From the NCBI GenBank assembly GCA_013314815.1, contig JABUEY010000015.1:1-44174 (forward strand): 44,174 nt of DNA. Direction: 5' to 3'. Positions 1 to 7,838 of the stretch are shown here, piece after piece. This DNA comes from Syntrophobacteraceae bacterium (GTDB lineage: Bacteria > Desulfobacterota > Syntrophobacteria > Syntrophobacterales > Syntrophobacteraceae). The translations under genes were made by a program, and so were the position numbers. The first letter of the stretch is position 1. Each line of letters opens with the position of its first letter. The notes beneath the pieces are model-generated. The model worked only from the letters and a program-made list of their open reading frames with translations, was not told the DNA's origin and did no database searches.

Positions 1-15
1 GAGAGGTTCTTCTCA

Positions 16-106
16 CAAACACGTACCCGGACACTTGCCGCACAAAGGTGGAATATTCCTGCAGCCGTGTCATTCCCACAACAACGTCCGTCCCGCCAAG
101 GCGGGA
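16..106. repeat. Dispersed repeat copy 1 (imperfect)
   Basis: Bases 16-55 match 40644-40684 at most positions, sharing CGTACCCGGAC and CACAAAGGTGGAATA with one single-base indel. Both copies are followed 35-50 bp later by a palindrome built on CCCGC/GCGGG and ending GCGGGAATCC. This resembles the short intergenic palindromes scattered through many proteobacterial genomes. The copy is degenerate. Confidence 0.6.
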
Positions 107-295
107 ATCCGGTCTGAGCGCGGACCGCGCCGGAAAGATCTCTCATTCTGAATCCGAGTTTCCTTCTGAATCCTTCGACCACGACCTGTTTGTGATGCCC
201 TGCCCGCTGCACCGGATTCGGTGTCACAGCCGCGTACAGCCTACCGTTCGGTCTGCCTGCCATGATGTCTATTTCGTCATGCACGGTTGCCCTGG

Positions 296-339
296 ATTCC
301 CGCCTCTTGCGAGAAGGAACTTGTGATGTTCGCGGGAAT
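296..339. repeat. Palindromic repeat, copy 2
   Basis: ATTCCCGC (296-303) and GCGGGAAT (332-339) are perfect inverted arms separated by 28 bp, flanked by CCTGG on the left and GACGG on the right. It is the same arm sequence as the copy at 40698-40717, with a longer loop and in the opposite orientation. Confidence 0.55.
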
Positions 340-395
340 GACGGTGGTATGCTGAATGGCGGTGTGGGAATGGCGGTGGGATGCCATCGATCCTT

Positions 396-431
396 TGCGT
401 GAAAAGCGCCGGATGCGTGAAAAGCGCGGGA
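396..431. repeat. 18-bp tandem duplication
   Basis: Two adjacent 18-bp units, TGCGTGAAAAGCGCCGGA (396-413) and the same with one C-to-G change (414-431). The preceding sequence plus this unit (380-411) is closely similar to 39127-39156, which places both among remnants of the same dispersed intergenic element. Confidence 0.7.
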
Positions 432-779
432 GGTAATCGTTTGCCGGATGAACCAAAAAAGATCCCGGTTCATGCAGATTTTTCCGGTTTCACTTCCCCT
501 GCTCTTTCCCCGCCTCTACCGGCGGCGGCTCTGCGCCGCCGAACGGAAATTTCCCCCCTTTTCTTTCCAGGGCGCGGCGTAATTTTCAATCTATCATTTT
601 CCTTTCTTTATGCGTTGACAGCACCGCGGGGATGCTTCCATCATAAGACAAGAGGTGCCCGAGACATTTCGGCACAAGAGATCGTTCAGGGATGGGCGTG
701 GAATTTCGCCTGGAGGCAGGAATCCGGTTCGCTTCTCGACGGCCTGCCGGGAAGCCGATTGTTCACAGGGAGACTTGGA

Positions 780-1118
780 GTGGGAGAGCACGAGTGGGTT
801 CGAGAATTTCCCGGTGCCATTGTGGTCTGTGACACCGGGGGTACGATTGTCGAGATGAATGACAGGGCTGTCGCGGTTTTCGGGAGGAAGGGCGGAGATC
901 GATTGATCGGAAGCAATATTCTGGATTGCCATCCCGAACCTGCACGGTCCAGGCTTGAAATATTGATGAGAGATCAACAGCCCAATATCTATACGGTTGA
1001 AAAGGAAGGTGCCAGGAAAATGATCGTTCAGGTTCCCTGGCACAGGAGAGGCGTTTATTCGGGTTTCATGGAACTTCAGATCGAACTGCCGGGCGATGTG
1101 CCTCATTATGTCCGATGA
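780..1118 (+). CDS. Single-domain PAS protein
   Basis: A 112-residue protein that is almost entirely one PAS-like domain: an N-terminal FPGAIVVCDTGGTIVEMND segment (strand-turn-strand into the first helix), then LIGSNILDCHPEPARS and a C-terminal strand pair ending GFMELQIELPGD. No kinase, GGDEF or HTH output domain is attached, so it probably acts as a sensor or partner in trans. I chose GTG at 780 because GGGAGA lies about 8 bases upstream and the conserved domain begins a few residues later. The open frame upstream to 381 reads through repeat DNA. Ligand and partner are unknown. Confidence 0.72.
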   Translation: MGEHEWVREFPGAIVVCDTGGTIVEMNDRAVAVFGRKGGDRLIGSNILDCHPEPARSRLEILMRDQQPNIYTVEKEGARKMIVQVPWHRRGVYSGFMELQIELPGDVPHYVR

Positions 1119-1347
1119 GGCGTCCGGGATGCAATGTTTGCACTCCCCTGGTCGACAACCGCCGGAGGATAATGAAGTGGAATTCGAGTCCCTGCCGGGC
1201 ATGTAGAAACCGCTGAGTTTCCGCGGTCTGCCGTCTCATCTCCTTCACCGTCGCGGACTGGTGTGCGCTTGCGCAGGGGACCAGAATCTCCTGAAGGAGC
1301 AGCGGGACGCCCTGTTGAAAGCGCTTCGACGGGATGGAGGCAGCCCG

Positions 1348-2112
1348 CTACAGTTCGACCATGTCTCCGGGTTCCGGCAGACTGACACGAATATCCCGGA
1401 CCGAAGCTGCAAGCTGGAGGATTTCTTCGGACCGTTTTCTTCTTTCATCCCGCTTCACGTGAACGAGTGCCAGGATGCCGGCTCCGGCCTTCCCGGCGAA
1501 CTCGATGTTCTGTCTGACCGTTGCGTGGCCGGCCGTTACCTCTTCGAGCATATAAGATTCGTGGATAACCAAGCCGCAGCCTCGAGCAAGATTCAGCGAT
1601 TCAGGCGTCGCAGCCCCGTCTCCGCTGTAAAACAGACTGCTGTTGCCGTCCGTGATTTTCACGGCAAGGTCCGGCTGTCCGTGACCGTTTTCCGCGAAAG
1701 ACCAGTCATGTCCCACCACATGGAGATCCCTGCCCGCGGCCGCTTCAACGAATTCCAGGGGATATTCGAACCTGGACATGAATTTCGGAAACGCCAGTTC
1801 CATGCCGCTGACAATGACGGATTCAATGCCTTCGCGGCCGATGACGGTGAGTGGCCTGGTTCTTCCCATCTCCCAGAATCTCAACAGCATGGCGGGCACA
1901 CCGAAACAATGATCACCGTGGAAATGGGATATCCAGACGGCGTCGAGTTCGTTCGGGTCCGTTACGTGCCGCCAGTAAAGAGGCGGCACGGTGAAACCGC
2001 ATTCGAGCAGGATCGACCGGTCAGCACCCTCAGCGTGGTTCCTCAACCAGATGGAGACGTTGGGATATCGTTCATCACAGGCCTCTCCCACTCCCAGAAA
2101 GACAACCTTCAT
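1348..2112 (-). CDS. MBL-fold metallo-hydrolase, ribonuclease Z-like
   Basis: A 254-residue metallo-beta-lactamase-fold protein. The metal-binding signature is HFHGDH near residue 82, preceded by VWIS. Later ligands fit the Asp in FYSGDGAA and the His in IHESYM, and a final His in LALVHVKRDER resembles the C-terminal His of the RNase Z/ElaC group. It is shorter than typical RNase Z (about 300 residues), and I cannot see the extended flexible arm used for tRNA binding, so a role in tRNA 3' processing is only possible. The start has a strong RBS (GAGAGGAG). It is divergent from the peptidase gene to its right. Confidence 0.8.
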   Translation of the reverse strand: MKVVFLGVGEACDERYPNVSIWLRNHAEGADRSILLECGFTVPPLYWRHVTDPNELDAVWISHFHGDHCFGVPAMLLRFWEMGRTRPLTVIGREGIESVIVSGMELAFPKFMSRFEYPLEFVEAAAGRDLHVVGHDWSFAENGHGQPDLAVKITDGNSSLFYSGDGAATPESLNLARGCGLVIHESYMLEEVTAGHATVRQNIEFAGKAGAGILALVHVKRDERRKRSEEILQLAASVRDIRVSLPEPGDMVEL

Positions 2113-2451
2113 ATGCGCGCTCCTCTCAGCGGTGGAATGTCACTGTTCAGCTATCGTTTCGTTTCTGACCCGGGCAACTCTTGAACCCTGCGGCGCGCCC
2201 GTAAACATCCCTTTTCTCCAGGTTCTTTTCTTCCTTTTCGGGTATGAAACAACGGACAAAAGCGGTGCGACCTTGCAAGAATGGCTTTACGTTATCACTC
2301 CTGGAAATTATATTCACCAGGATTTTTGTCGCACGACCCCCGCAACTCTCGAAGGCGGGAGAAGTGCTTCATGCAGCCCGGACGGATACCGCTCAGCGGC
2401 AGCAGCCTGACATCCCGCCGGCATACACGGACAAGCATCCCGGAGGAGTAG
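2113..2451. other. Divergent intergenic region between MBL and peptidase genes
   Basis: It carries the start regions of both flanking genes. Apart from the candidate promoter at 2286-2314 and the GGAGGAG ribosome binding site just before 2452, I recognise no conserved element. Confidence 0.5.
2286..2314 (+). promoter_or_regulatory. Candidate sigma-70 promoter for the M16C peptidase
   Basis: TTTACG (2286-2291, 4 of 6 to TTGACA) and TATATT (2309-2314, 5 of 6 to TATAAT) are separated by exactly 17 bp, pointing toward the peptidase start 138 bp downstream. Confidence 0.45.
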
Positions 2452-5367
2452 ATGACCATCCATAGAGACTTCGAACTGCTGAAAACTCAAAACATCCCTG
2501 AACTCAACACCGAAGCAAGACTTTACCGACATATCGAGACAGGAGCACAGGTTCTGTCCCTCATCAATGAAGAAGACAACAAGGTGTTCGGAATCACCTT
2601 CAGGACTCCTCCAAAAGACTCCACCGGTGTAGCCCATATCCTGGAACACTCCGTCCTCTGCGGCTCCAGAAAATATCCGGTCAAGGAACCTTTCGTCGAA
2701 CTTCTCAAGGGCTCTCTGAAAACCTTCCTCAACGCCTTCACCTACCCGGACAAGACCTGTTATCCAGTGGCGTCCACCAATACCCAGGACTTCTACAACC
2801 TGATAGACGTCTACCTCGACGCCGTCTTTTACCCCCTGATCACCCGGCATATCTTTCAACAGGAAGCCTGGCATCTTGACATGGAAGACGCCTCCGGACC
2901 CATTACATACAAGGGGGTCGTCTACAACGAAATGAAAGGCGCCTATTCATCCCCCGACAGCCTCCTGGCCGAATACTCCCAGCGGTCCCTCTTCCCCGAC
3001 AATACCTACGGGTTCGACTCGGGAGGGGAACCCTCGTCGATCCCCACTCTCACATACGAAGAATTCCTGGAATTCCACAGGCGCTATTACCATCCATCCA
3101 ATGCACGCATTTATTTCTATGGCAATGACGATCCGGACAGGCGCCTGGACATCCTCTCCACATTTCTAAATGACTTCACAAGGATGGAAATCGATTCAGG
3201 GATTCCGCTTCAGGGGCCTTTTCCGAGTCCGAGGCGCGTCATGCGGGCCTTTGCCGCTTCGGATTCCGAAGGCAAACCCAAAGGCATGATGACCGTCAAC
3301 TGGCTGCTCCCCGAACTGTCCAGCCCTGAACTCAACCTGAGCCTCCAGGTTGTTCAGTATGTTCTCCTCGGGATGCCCGGCTCTCCCCTCCGCAAGGCGC
3401 TCATCGACTCCGGCCTGGGAGACGACATTGCCGGGACAGGGCTCGAAAAGGAATTGAGGCAGGGATATTTCTCGACCGGACTAAAAGGCATCGCCCCTGA
3501 AAACGCAGACCGCATTGAGTCGCTCATCATCGAGACTCTCGAATCCCTGGCCCGTGAGGGTGTCGATGTCGAGACAATCGAAGCTGCATTGAACACCGTG
3601 GAGTTTCGACTGCGCGAGAACAACAGTGGAGCCTACCCACGGGGCCTGGTGCTCATGCTGCGTTCGCTCAGCACATGGCTCTACGACGGCGATCCCCTGG
3701 CTCTCCTGGCGTTCGACGCCCCGCTCTCGAGGGTCAAATCCCGGTTCTTGACAGACCGATCGTACTTCCGGCAGATGATCGAGAAGTGCTTTCTGGAAAA
3801 TACCCATAGAACCTCGGTGATCCTCACGCCAGATCCGACTCTGGCCGACCGGGAGAGGGAGGAGGAAAACGAGCGGTTCGAGGCCCTGCGACGGAAACTG
3901 ACCCGGGAGGATATCGAGAGGATCGTCCGGGACACGGCCGAACTGCGCCGCCGGCAGGAGACTCCCGATCCTCCCGAAGCCCTGGCCAGGATCCCTGCTC
4001 TCAAGATCCCGGATCTCGATAGACGGAACATAACGATTCCGTTAAGCGTGGCAGAGCTAAACGGAGCCAGGATTCTCTATCATGACCTTTTCACAAACGG
4101 CATACTCTACCTGGACATGGGTTTCGACCTGCACCAGCTGCCGCAGGAAATGATTCCTTATGCCCCGCTGTTCGGCAGGGCCCTGGTGGAAATGGGAACC
4201 GCGGACGAAGACTTCGTCTCTCTCACTAAACGAATCAGCCGCAAAACGGGCGGAATCAAGCCCGATCTTTTCACTTCCTCCGTCGCTCATGGGAAACAGG
4301 GAGCGGCATGGCTGATCCTGCGCGGAAAGAGCATGCTGCCTCAATTTCGGGACATGCTCCGAGTCATCACCGATGTCCTTCTCACCGTACGCCTCGACAA
4401 CCGGGACCGCTTCCGGCAGATGGTCATGGAGGAAAAGGTGAGGCACGAACACAGACTCGTTCCCCACGGCCACCAGATCATCAATCTGCGGCTGCGTTCC
4501 CATTTCAACGAGGCAGACTGGGCAAGGGAACAGATGAGTGGAGTCGGCTACCTTTTCTTTCTTCGTGCGCTGGCACGTGAAGTGGATGAAAACTGGCCCA
4601 CCGTGCTGTCTACTCTTGAACGCATGCGCACCATTCTGGTAAACCGTGGCTCAATGATTTTCAATGTTACACTCGATGAGACGAACTGGAAGGAATGCGC
4701 AGGCGCCTTCGAGGAATTCATCGATGCCCTCCCCTTCGAGGCGTCGTCCGGAACCGCCTGGCAAACCGATCATTCGGCGGAACACGAGGGCCTGATCGTT
4801 CCCAGCCAGGTCAACTACGTGGGCAAAGGCGCAGACCTGTACGAACTCGGCTACCGATTCCACGGATCGATCCAGGTCATCACCGGATATCTGCGCAGTT
4901 CCTGGCTCTGGGATAGAATTCGTGTTCAAGGGGGGGCCTATGGAGCCATGTGCCTGTTCGACCGACTGTCGGGCGTACTGACCTTTGTTTCCTACAGAGA
5001 CCCGAACCTGATCCGGACCCTGGACAACTTCGACCTGGCGGCCGAATTTCTCCGCAACATAGAGCTTCCCGACCGGGAACTCACCAAGGCTGTCATCGGT
5101 GCCATCAGCGTAATCGATTCCTATCTTCTTCCGGACACGAAAGGCTACGTTTCCATGCTTCGCCATCTTACCGGAGACACGGAAGAAGCCAGGCAGTCCA
5201 TGAGAGAGGAAGTCCTTTCCACTTCGGAGCGGGAATTCAGGGCATTTGCCGACGTACTCGAACAGGTCAGGCACAGAGGGCTGGTCAAGGTGCTCGGATC
5301 CAGGGATGCCATCGAAGCGGCCAACGCCGGGAAATCCCGGTGGCTGCAGCCCATCAGGCTCCTCTAA
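2452..5367 (+). CDS. M16C family zinc metallopeptidase (PreP-like)
   Basis: A 971-residue protein of the length and layout of presequence protease/PreP (peptidase family M16, subfamily C). The inverted zinc motif HILEH is at residues 62-66 (zinc ligands His62 and His66, catalytic base Glu65), and the third ligand is Glu160 in VVYNEMKGAYSSPDS. The roughly 94-residue spacing is as expected for M16C. The rest forms the two-half clamshell that encloses unstructured peptides, so the likely job is degradation of short oligopeptides. There is no obvious signal peptide (MTIHRDFELLKTQN), which suggests the cytoplasm. The start follows GGAGGAG. It appears monocistronic. Confidence 0.93.
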   Translation: MTIHRDFELLKTQNIPELNTEARLYRHIETGAQVLSLINEEDNKVFGITFRTPPKDSTGVAHILEHSVLCGSRKYPVKEPFVELLKGSLKTFLNAFTYPDKTCYPVASTNTQDFYNLIDVYLDAVFYPLITRHIFQQEAWHLDMEDASGPITYKGVVYNEMKGAYSSPDSLLAEYSQRSLFPDNTYGFDSGGEPSSIPTLTYEEFLEFHRRYYHPSNARIYFYGNDDPDRRLDILSTFLNDFTRMEIDSGIPLQGPFPSPRRVMRAFAASDSEGKPKGMMTVNWLLPELSSPELNLSLQVVQYVLLGMPGSPLRKALIDSGLGDDIAGTGLEKELRQGYFSTGLKGIAPENADRIESLIIETLESLAREGVDVETIEAALNTVEFRLRENNSGAYPRGLVLMLRSLSTWLYDGDPLALLAFDAPLSRVKSRFLTDRSYFRQMIEKCFLENTHRTSVILTPDPTLADREREEENERFEALRRKLTREDIERIVRDTAELRRRQETPDPPEALARIPALKIPDLDRRNITIPLSVAELNGARILYHDLFTNGILYLDMGFDLHQLPQEMIPYAPLFGRALVEMGTADEDFVSLTKRISRKTGGIKPDLFTSSVAHGKQGAAWLILRGKSMLPQFRDMLRVITDVLLTVRLDNRDRFRQMVMEEKVRHEHRLVPHGHQIINLRLRSHFNEADWAREQMSGVGYLFFLRALAREVDENWPTVLSTLERMRTILVNRGSMIFNVTLDETNWKECAGAFEEFIDALPFEASSGTAWQTDHSAEHEGLIVPSQVNYVGKGADLYELGYRFHGSIQVITGYLRSSWLWDRIRVQGGAYGAMCLFDRLSGVLTFVSYRDPNLIRTLDNFDLAAEFLRNIELPDRELTKAVIGAISVIDSYLLPDTKGYVSMLRHLTGDTEEARQSMREEVLSTSEREFRAFADVLEQVRHRGLVKVLGSRDAIEAANAGKSRWLQPIRLL

Positions 5368-5495
5368 TCGGAAACACGCCGCACAGCTGCTCTTGGACGA
5401 CATTCGTGGCAGGTGGACAACCGGTAAGTCTTCTTTCGCTTACACGGTCGTCCTGCAAGAGCACGGCCGCGACGGTCGCCGTCCGCATGGTTCCG

Positions 5496-5783
5496 TTACA
5501 TCGACAAGGCTCCCGGAGGCGGATCGAACCATGTCATGCACATCTTCTTCTCTGCCTCCTCGAGGGCTTCGGGGCCAAGCCTGTTGTATTCCTGGATGAT
5601 TCTCCGGACACTGGCCTCGGTGAGTCCCGTGTGCATGGCTATCTCGGATGCGGGCCTCGGATCAATGATGGCATTGTAGATCACAAGCCATTTCTGCATG
5701 TTCATGAAGCCCGATTTCATCTGCATTTTCATCTTGACTTCATCGACGGATAGATGATCCGCTATTCTCGTGGTTCCGGTCAT
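5496..5783 (-). CDS. Small HTH protein, resembles an IS630-type transposase N-terminus
   Basis: A 95-residue ORF behind a strong RBS (GGGGAGGGGG). Residues from about 30 to 75 form a helix-turn-helix: KWLVIYNAIIDPRPASEIA, then HTGLTEASVRRIIQEYNRLG and PEALEE. This pattern is typical of the DNA-binding N-terminus of IS630-family transposases and related stand-alone HTH proteins. After residue 80 the sequence diverges (MCMTWFDPPPGALSM), and no DDE catalytic domain is found downstream, so it is either an insertion sequence remnant or a domesticated regulator. The good RBS and the upstream dyad at 5968-5989 leave the second option open. Confidence 0.55.
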   Translation of the reverse strand: MTGTTRIADHLSVDEVKMKMQMKSGFMNMQKWLVIYNAIIDPRPASEIAMHTGLTEASVRRIIQEYNRLGPEALEEAEKKMCMTWFDPPPGALSM

Positions 5784-6116
5784 ACCCCCTCCCCTCTGTG
5801 ATTTCCTGGAGAAAAACCATCCTGTATATCGGCTTCGGGTGATCGAGGCATACGCTCGGTCTTACCCCCTCACCTGTCTCCCCCCAGACTGCTCATTTCC
5901 CGATCTCCATCACCACAAGCCAGAGACGCCATTATTGATAGAATTAGCACAAATTGCGTTAAGAGATAAATACTGTGGTTACAGTATTTGCTGAATAGAA
6001 AGAAGTATTTTTATCACTCTATAAGCAGTATCAATGTGGACCGGAGGCAGGGGAAAGCAGCAGGATATGCGGCAATACATTCCATGCAAGTGATGTTATG
6101 ACTGGTGAGACATCTC
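5784..6116. other. AT-richer intergenic region between HTH and receiver genes
   Basis: No gene seen. Bases about 5930-6025 are clearly more AT-rich than the surroundings and contain the perfect dyad at 5968-5989. Confidence 0.5.
5968..5989. promoter_or_regulatory. Perfect 9-bp inverted repeat, operator-like
   Basis: AAATACTGT (5968-5976) and ACAGTATTT (5981-5989) are perfect inverted arms around GGTT. There is no T-tract, so it is not an intrinsic terminator. It lies 185 bp upstream of the HTH gene start. A partly matching site with the same spacing lies at 6683-6702. Confidence 0.55.
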
Positions 6117-6524
6117 TCAGTGCATCATTCCGGATCCATTTCCATGGTCGGCAGTCTTTCCAGACAGAATGGACGCCACCAGGGCCGTGATATCCGAGCT
6201 GGTCGCCATTCCTTTGGTCATGAAGTAGTTGGCCCCGGACCGAAATGCGGCTTCGCGATATTCCGGTAGATCGTGGCTCGTAAGAATCACCACGATCATA
6301 TCCGAATAGTGCTGTTTGATGTTCTTTGTGAGTTGAAGCCCGTTGGTCCCCGGCAGTTTGATGTCCATGAAAACGATATCCGGAGTAAAGGCGTTGACTT
6401 TATGCAGAGCCTCATTGCCGTCGACGGCCTCTTCGATGCTCATGTAAGGGAAGCGGGTAAACAGGAGCTCCCTCAGCGATCTGCGGAATGTGGCATTATC
6501 CTCAACAATCAACGTCAGGCACAT
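6117..6524 (-). CDS. Orphan response-regulator receiver protein
   Basis: A 135-residue CheY-like receiver domain with nothing attached. The acidic pocket is Glu8-Asp9 (LIVEDN), the phosphoacceptor Asp54 (VFMDIKLPG), the switch residue Thr82 (VILTSHD) and the conserved Lys104 (FMTKG). The ATG at 6524 is preferred over an upstream GTG because GGGGGGA sits 8 bases before it and the first strand starts immediately. With no output domain it must signal by protein-protein contact. No histidine kinase is in the window. Confidence 0.85.
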   Translation of the reverse strand: MCLTLIVEDNATFRRSLRELLFTRFPYMSIEEAVDGNEALHKVNAFTPDIVFMDIKLPGTNGLQLTKNIKQHYSDMIVVILTSHDLPEYREAAFRSGANYFMTKGMATSSDITALVASILSGKTADHGNGSGMMH

Positions 6525-7165
6525 CCTGCATCCCCCCACCAGGTTCCAGGTTTACATGGGTGAATCAGCGCTCCTCAGGGAGCGTACGCTTCGACGCACA
6601 GCTCTTTCCGGGCAGGATCGAACCTCACCTTGCTTCGATACCCCCCCTTGTGGCTCATTTTGTCCGTAGACGACTACCAGGTAAATACTTTTAAGACAGT
6701 ATCCGGAAGCCCCAAAGACTGTATTTTCTGGGTAAGCAGCCAGAAAGCACGTCTTCCCGGCAGTTCGAAAAAAAAATTACACAGTTTTTGGATCTTGATG
6801 TATTTTTTTTCAGGATTGTCTTTTATGATCTTGTAGAGAGTCTTTTCCGGCGACAGCGTATCCGGCAAGGCGGCACCGTGCAGCAATTGGAAAAGCCGCG
6901 TTCAGACTCCCTGCGAGAATAGTATTTTTCACACGATTCATTCTCTGGACACCGGGTTGGCGACGTGCACGGTTCTCGCACTGTCGGTGAGGCTCCCCGA
7001 TGGACGGCACCATCTGTTCCTGCAGCGGAGTCGACATCCGGCAGAAGGATTCCGGCTTCGCGCGGATGATTTTGCGAAGGGCTTTTGCGTAAGCCTGTCG
7101 AACCGTCTGCGGGAAGGCACGCAAGCAGGTCGGACGGTCCTTCATGTCGAGGCGAGGGAGGCGAA
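6525..7165. other. Long intergenic region upstream of both regulator genes
   Basis: No confident gene. Bases about 6680-6830 are AT-rich with homopolymer runs (A9 near 6768-6776, T8 near 6803-6810). A minus-strand frame at 6674-6886 (70 codons) has protein-like composition but no recognisable family or clear RBS. The region holds an ATACT-N8-AGTAT dyad (6683-6702) and presumably the promoters of both regulators. Confidence 0.45.
6683..6702. promoter_or_regulatory. Second ATACT-N8-AGTAT dyad
   Basis: AAATACT (6683-6689) and ACAGTAT (6696-6702) reproduce the outer arms of the 5968-5989 dyad with identical spacing, while the six central bases differ. It lies about 160 bp upstream of the receiver gene start. 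Confidence 0.4.
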
Positions 7166-7822
7166 ATGGAAGGGAAGAAAAGGATAGTCATTGCCGAGGA
7201 TCACACTATCCTGAGGGAGGGGCTGAGAATGCTTCTTTCCTCGAATCCCGCACTGGAGGTAGTCGGCGAAGCGGAAGACGGTCTGGAGGCCGTGCGATCT
7301 TCCGAAGCGCTGAAACCCGATCTTATCCTGATGGATCTTTCCATGCCCAGGATGAACGGCATGGGGGCGATCCAGGAGATCAAGAAGCAATGCCCTTCCA
7401 CCAGGATCCTGGTTTTGACGGTTCACAAGTCTGAAGAATACATCCTGGCGACTCTGAAGGCGGGAGCCGATGGCTACGTACTCAAGGACGCCACTCACAA
7501 CGAGCTGATGCTGGCCATCGAGTGCATCTTTTCAGGGAAGTCCTACCTGAGCCCCGGAATATCCGAGAAGGTCATCGAGGGTTACCTGGAAGGCAGAAAG
7601 ACCATCAAGTCCAACACATCCTGGGATACACTCACTCAACGGGAACGCGAGATTCTCAAAATGATCGCCGAAGGGTACAAGAACAAGGATATTGCCGACT
7701 ACCTGTGCATCAGTGCGAAAACAGTGGAAAAGCACCGTGCCAATCTCATGAAGAAACTGGATCTGCACAGTGCTTCCTCCCTCACTGCCTTCGCCATGGA
7801 AAAGGGGCTGATCACCAGGTAA
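7166..7822 (+). CDS. NarL/FixJ-type response regulator
   Basis: A 218-residue two-domain transcription factor. The N-terminal receiver has Glu11-Asp12 (IAEDH), phosphoacceptor Asp57 (LILMDLSMPRMNG), a Thr in LVLTVHKSEE and a Lys in YVLKDA. A short linker leads to a C-terminal LuxR-type HTH (LTQREREILKMIAEGYKNKD, then ISAKTVEKHRANLMKKLDLH). Phosphorylation by an unlinked kinase should drive dimerisation and DNA binding. The ATG at 7166 is preceded by GAGGGAGG at ideal spacing; the open frame extends further upstream but without family similarity. The 3' end lies 16 bp from the convergent aminotransferase gene. Confidence 0.92.
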   Translation: MEGKKRIVIAEDHTILREGLRMLLSSNPALEVVGEAEDGLEAVRSSEALKPDLILMDLSMPRMNGMGAIQEIKKQCPSTRILVLTVHKSEEYILATLKAGADGYVLKDATHNELMLAIECIFSGKSYLSPGISEKVIEGYLEGRKTIKSNTSWDTLTQREREILKMIAEGYKNKDIADYLCISAKTVEKHRANLMKKLDLHSASSLTAFAMEKGLITR

Positions 7823-7838
7823 AGGCATCCCAGCCCGT

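Larger units (their letters stand above)
1..779. other. Noncoding region with degenerate palindromic repeats
   Basis: I see no convincing gene here. It holds copies of a short palindromic repeat (TCCCGCC-AA-GGCGGGA at 91-106; ATTCCCGC at 296-303 facing GCGGGAAT at 332-339), a sequence at 16-55 that recurs near 40644-40684, and an 18-bp tandem duplication at 396-431. An open frame runs from 381 into the PAS gene, but its upstream part looks like translated repeat DNA rather than protein. Confidence 0.6.

Noticed and set aside
5510-5540. GGTTCGATCC on the minus strand, resembling a tRNA T-arm
   Set aside because: The flanking bases do not form a T-stem, no acceptor or anticodon arm is present, and the stretch is coding for the HTH protein.
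6674-6886. 70-codon minus-strand frame in the regulator intergenic region
   Set aside because: Composition is protein-like but there is no clear RBS, no family, and it follows an AT-rich homopolymer tract; reported only inside the intergenic entry.
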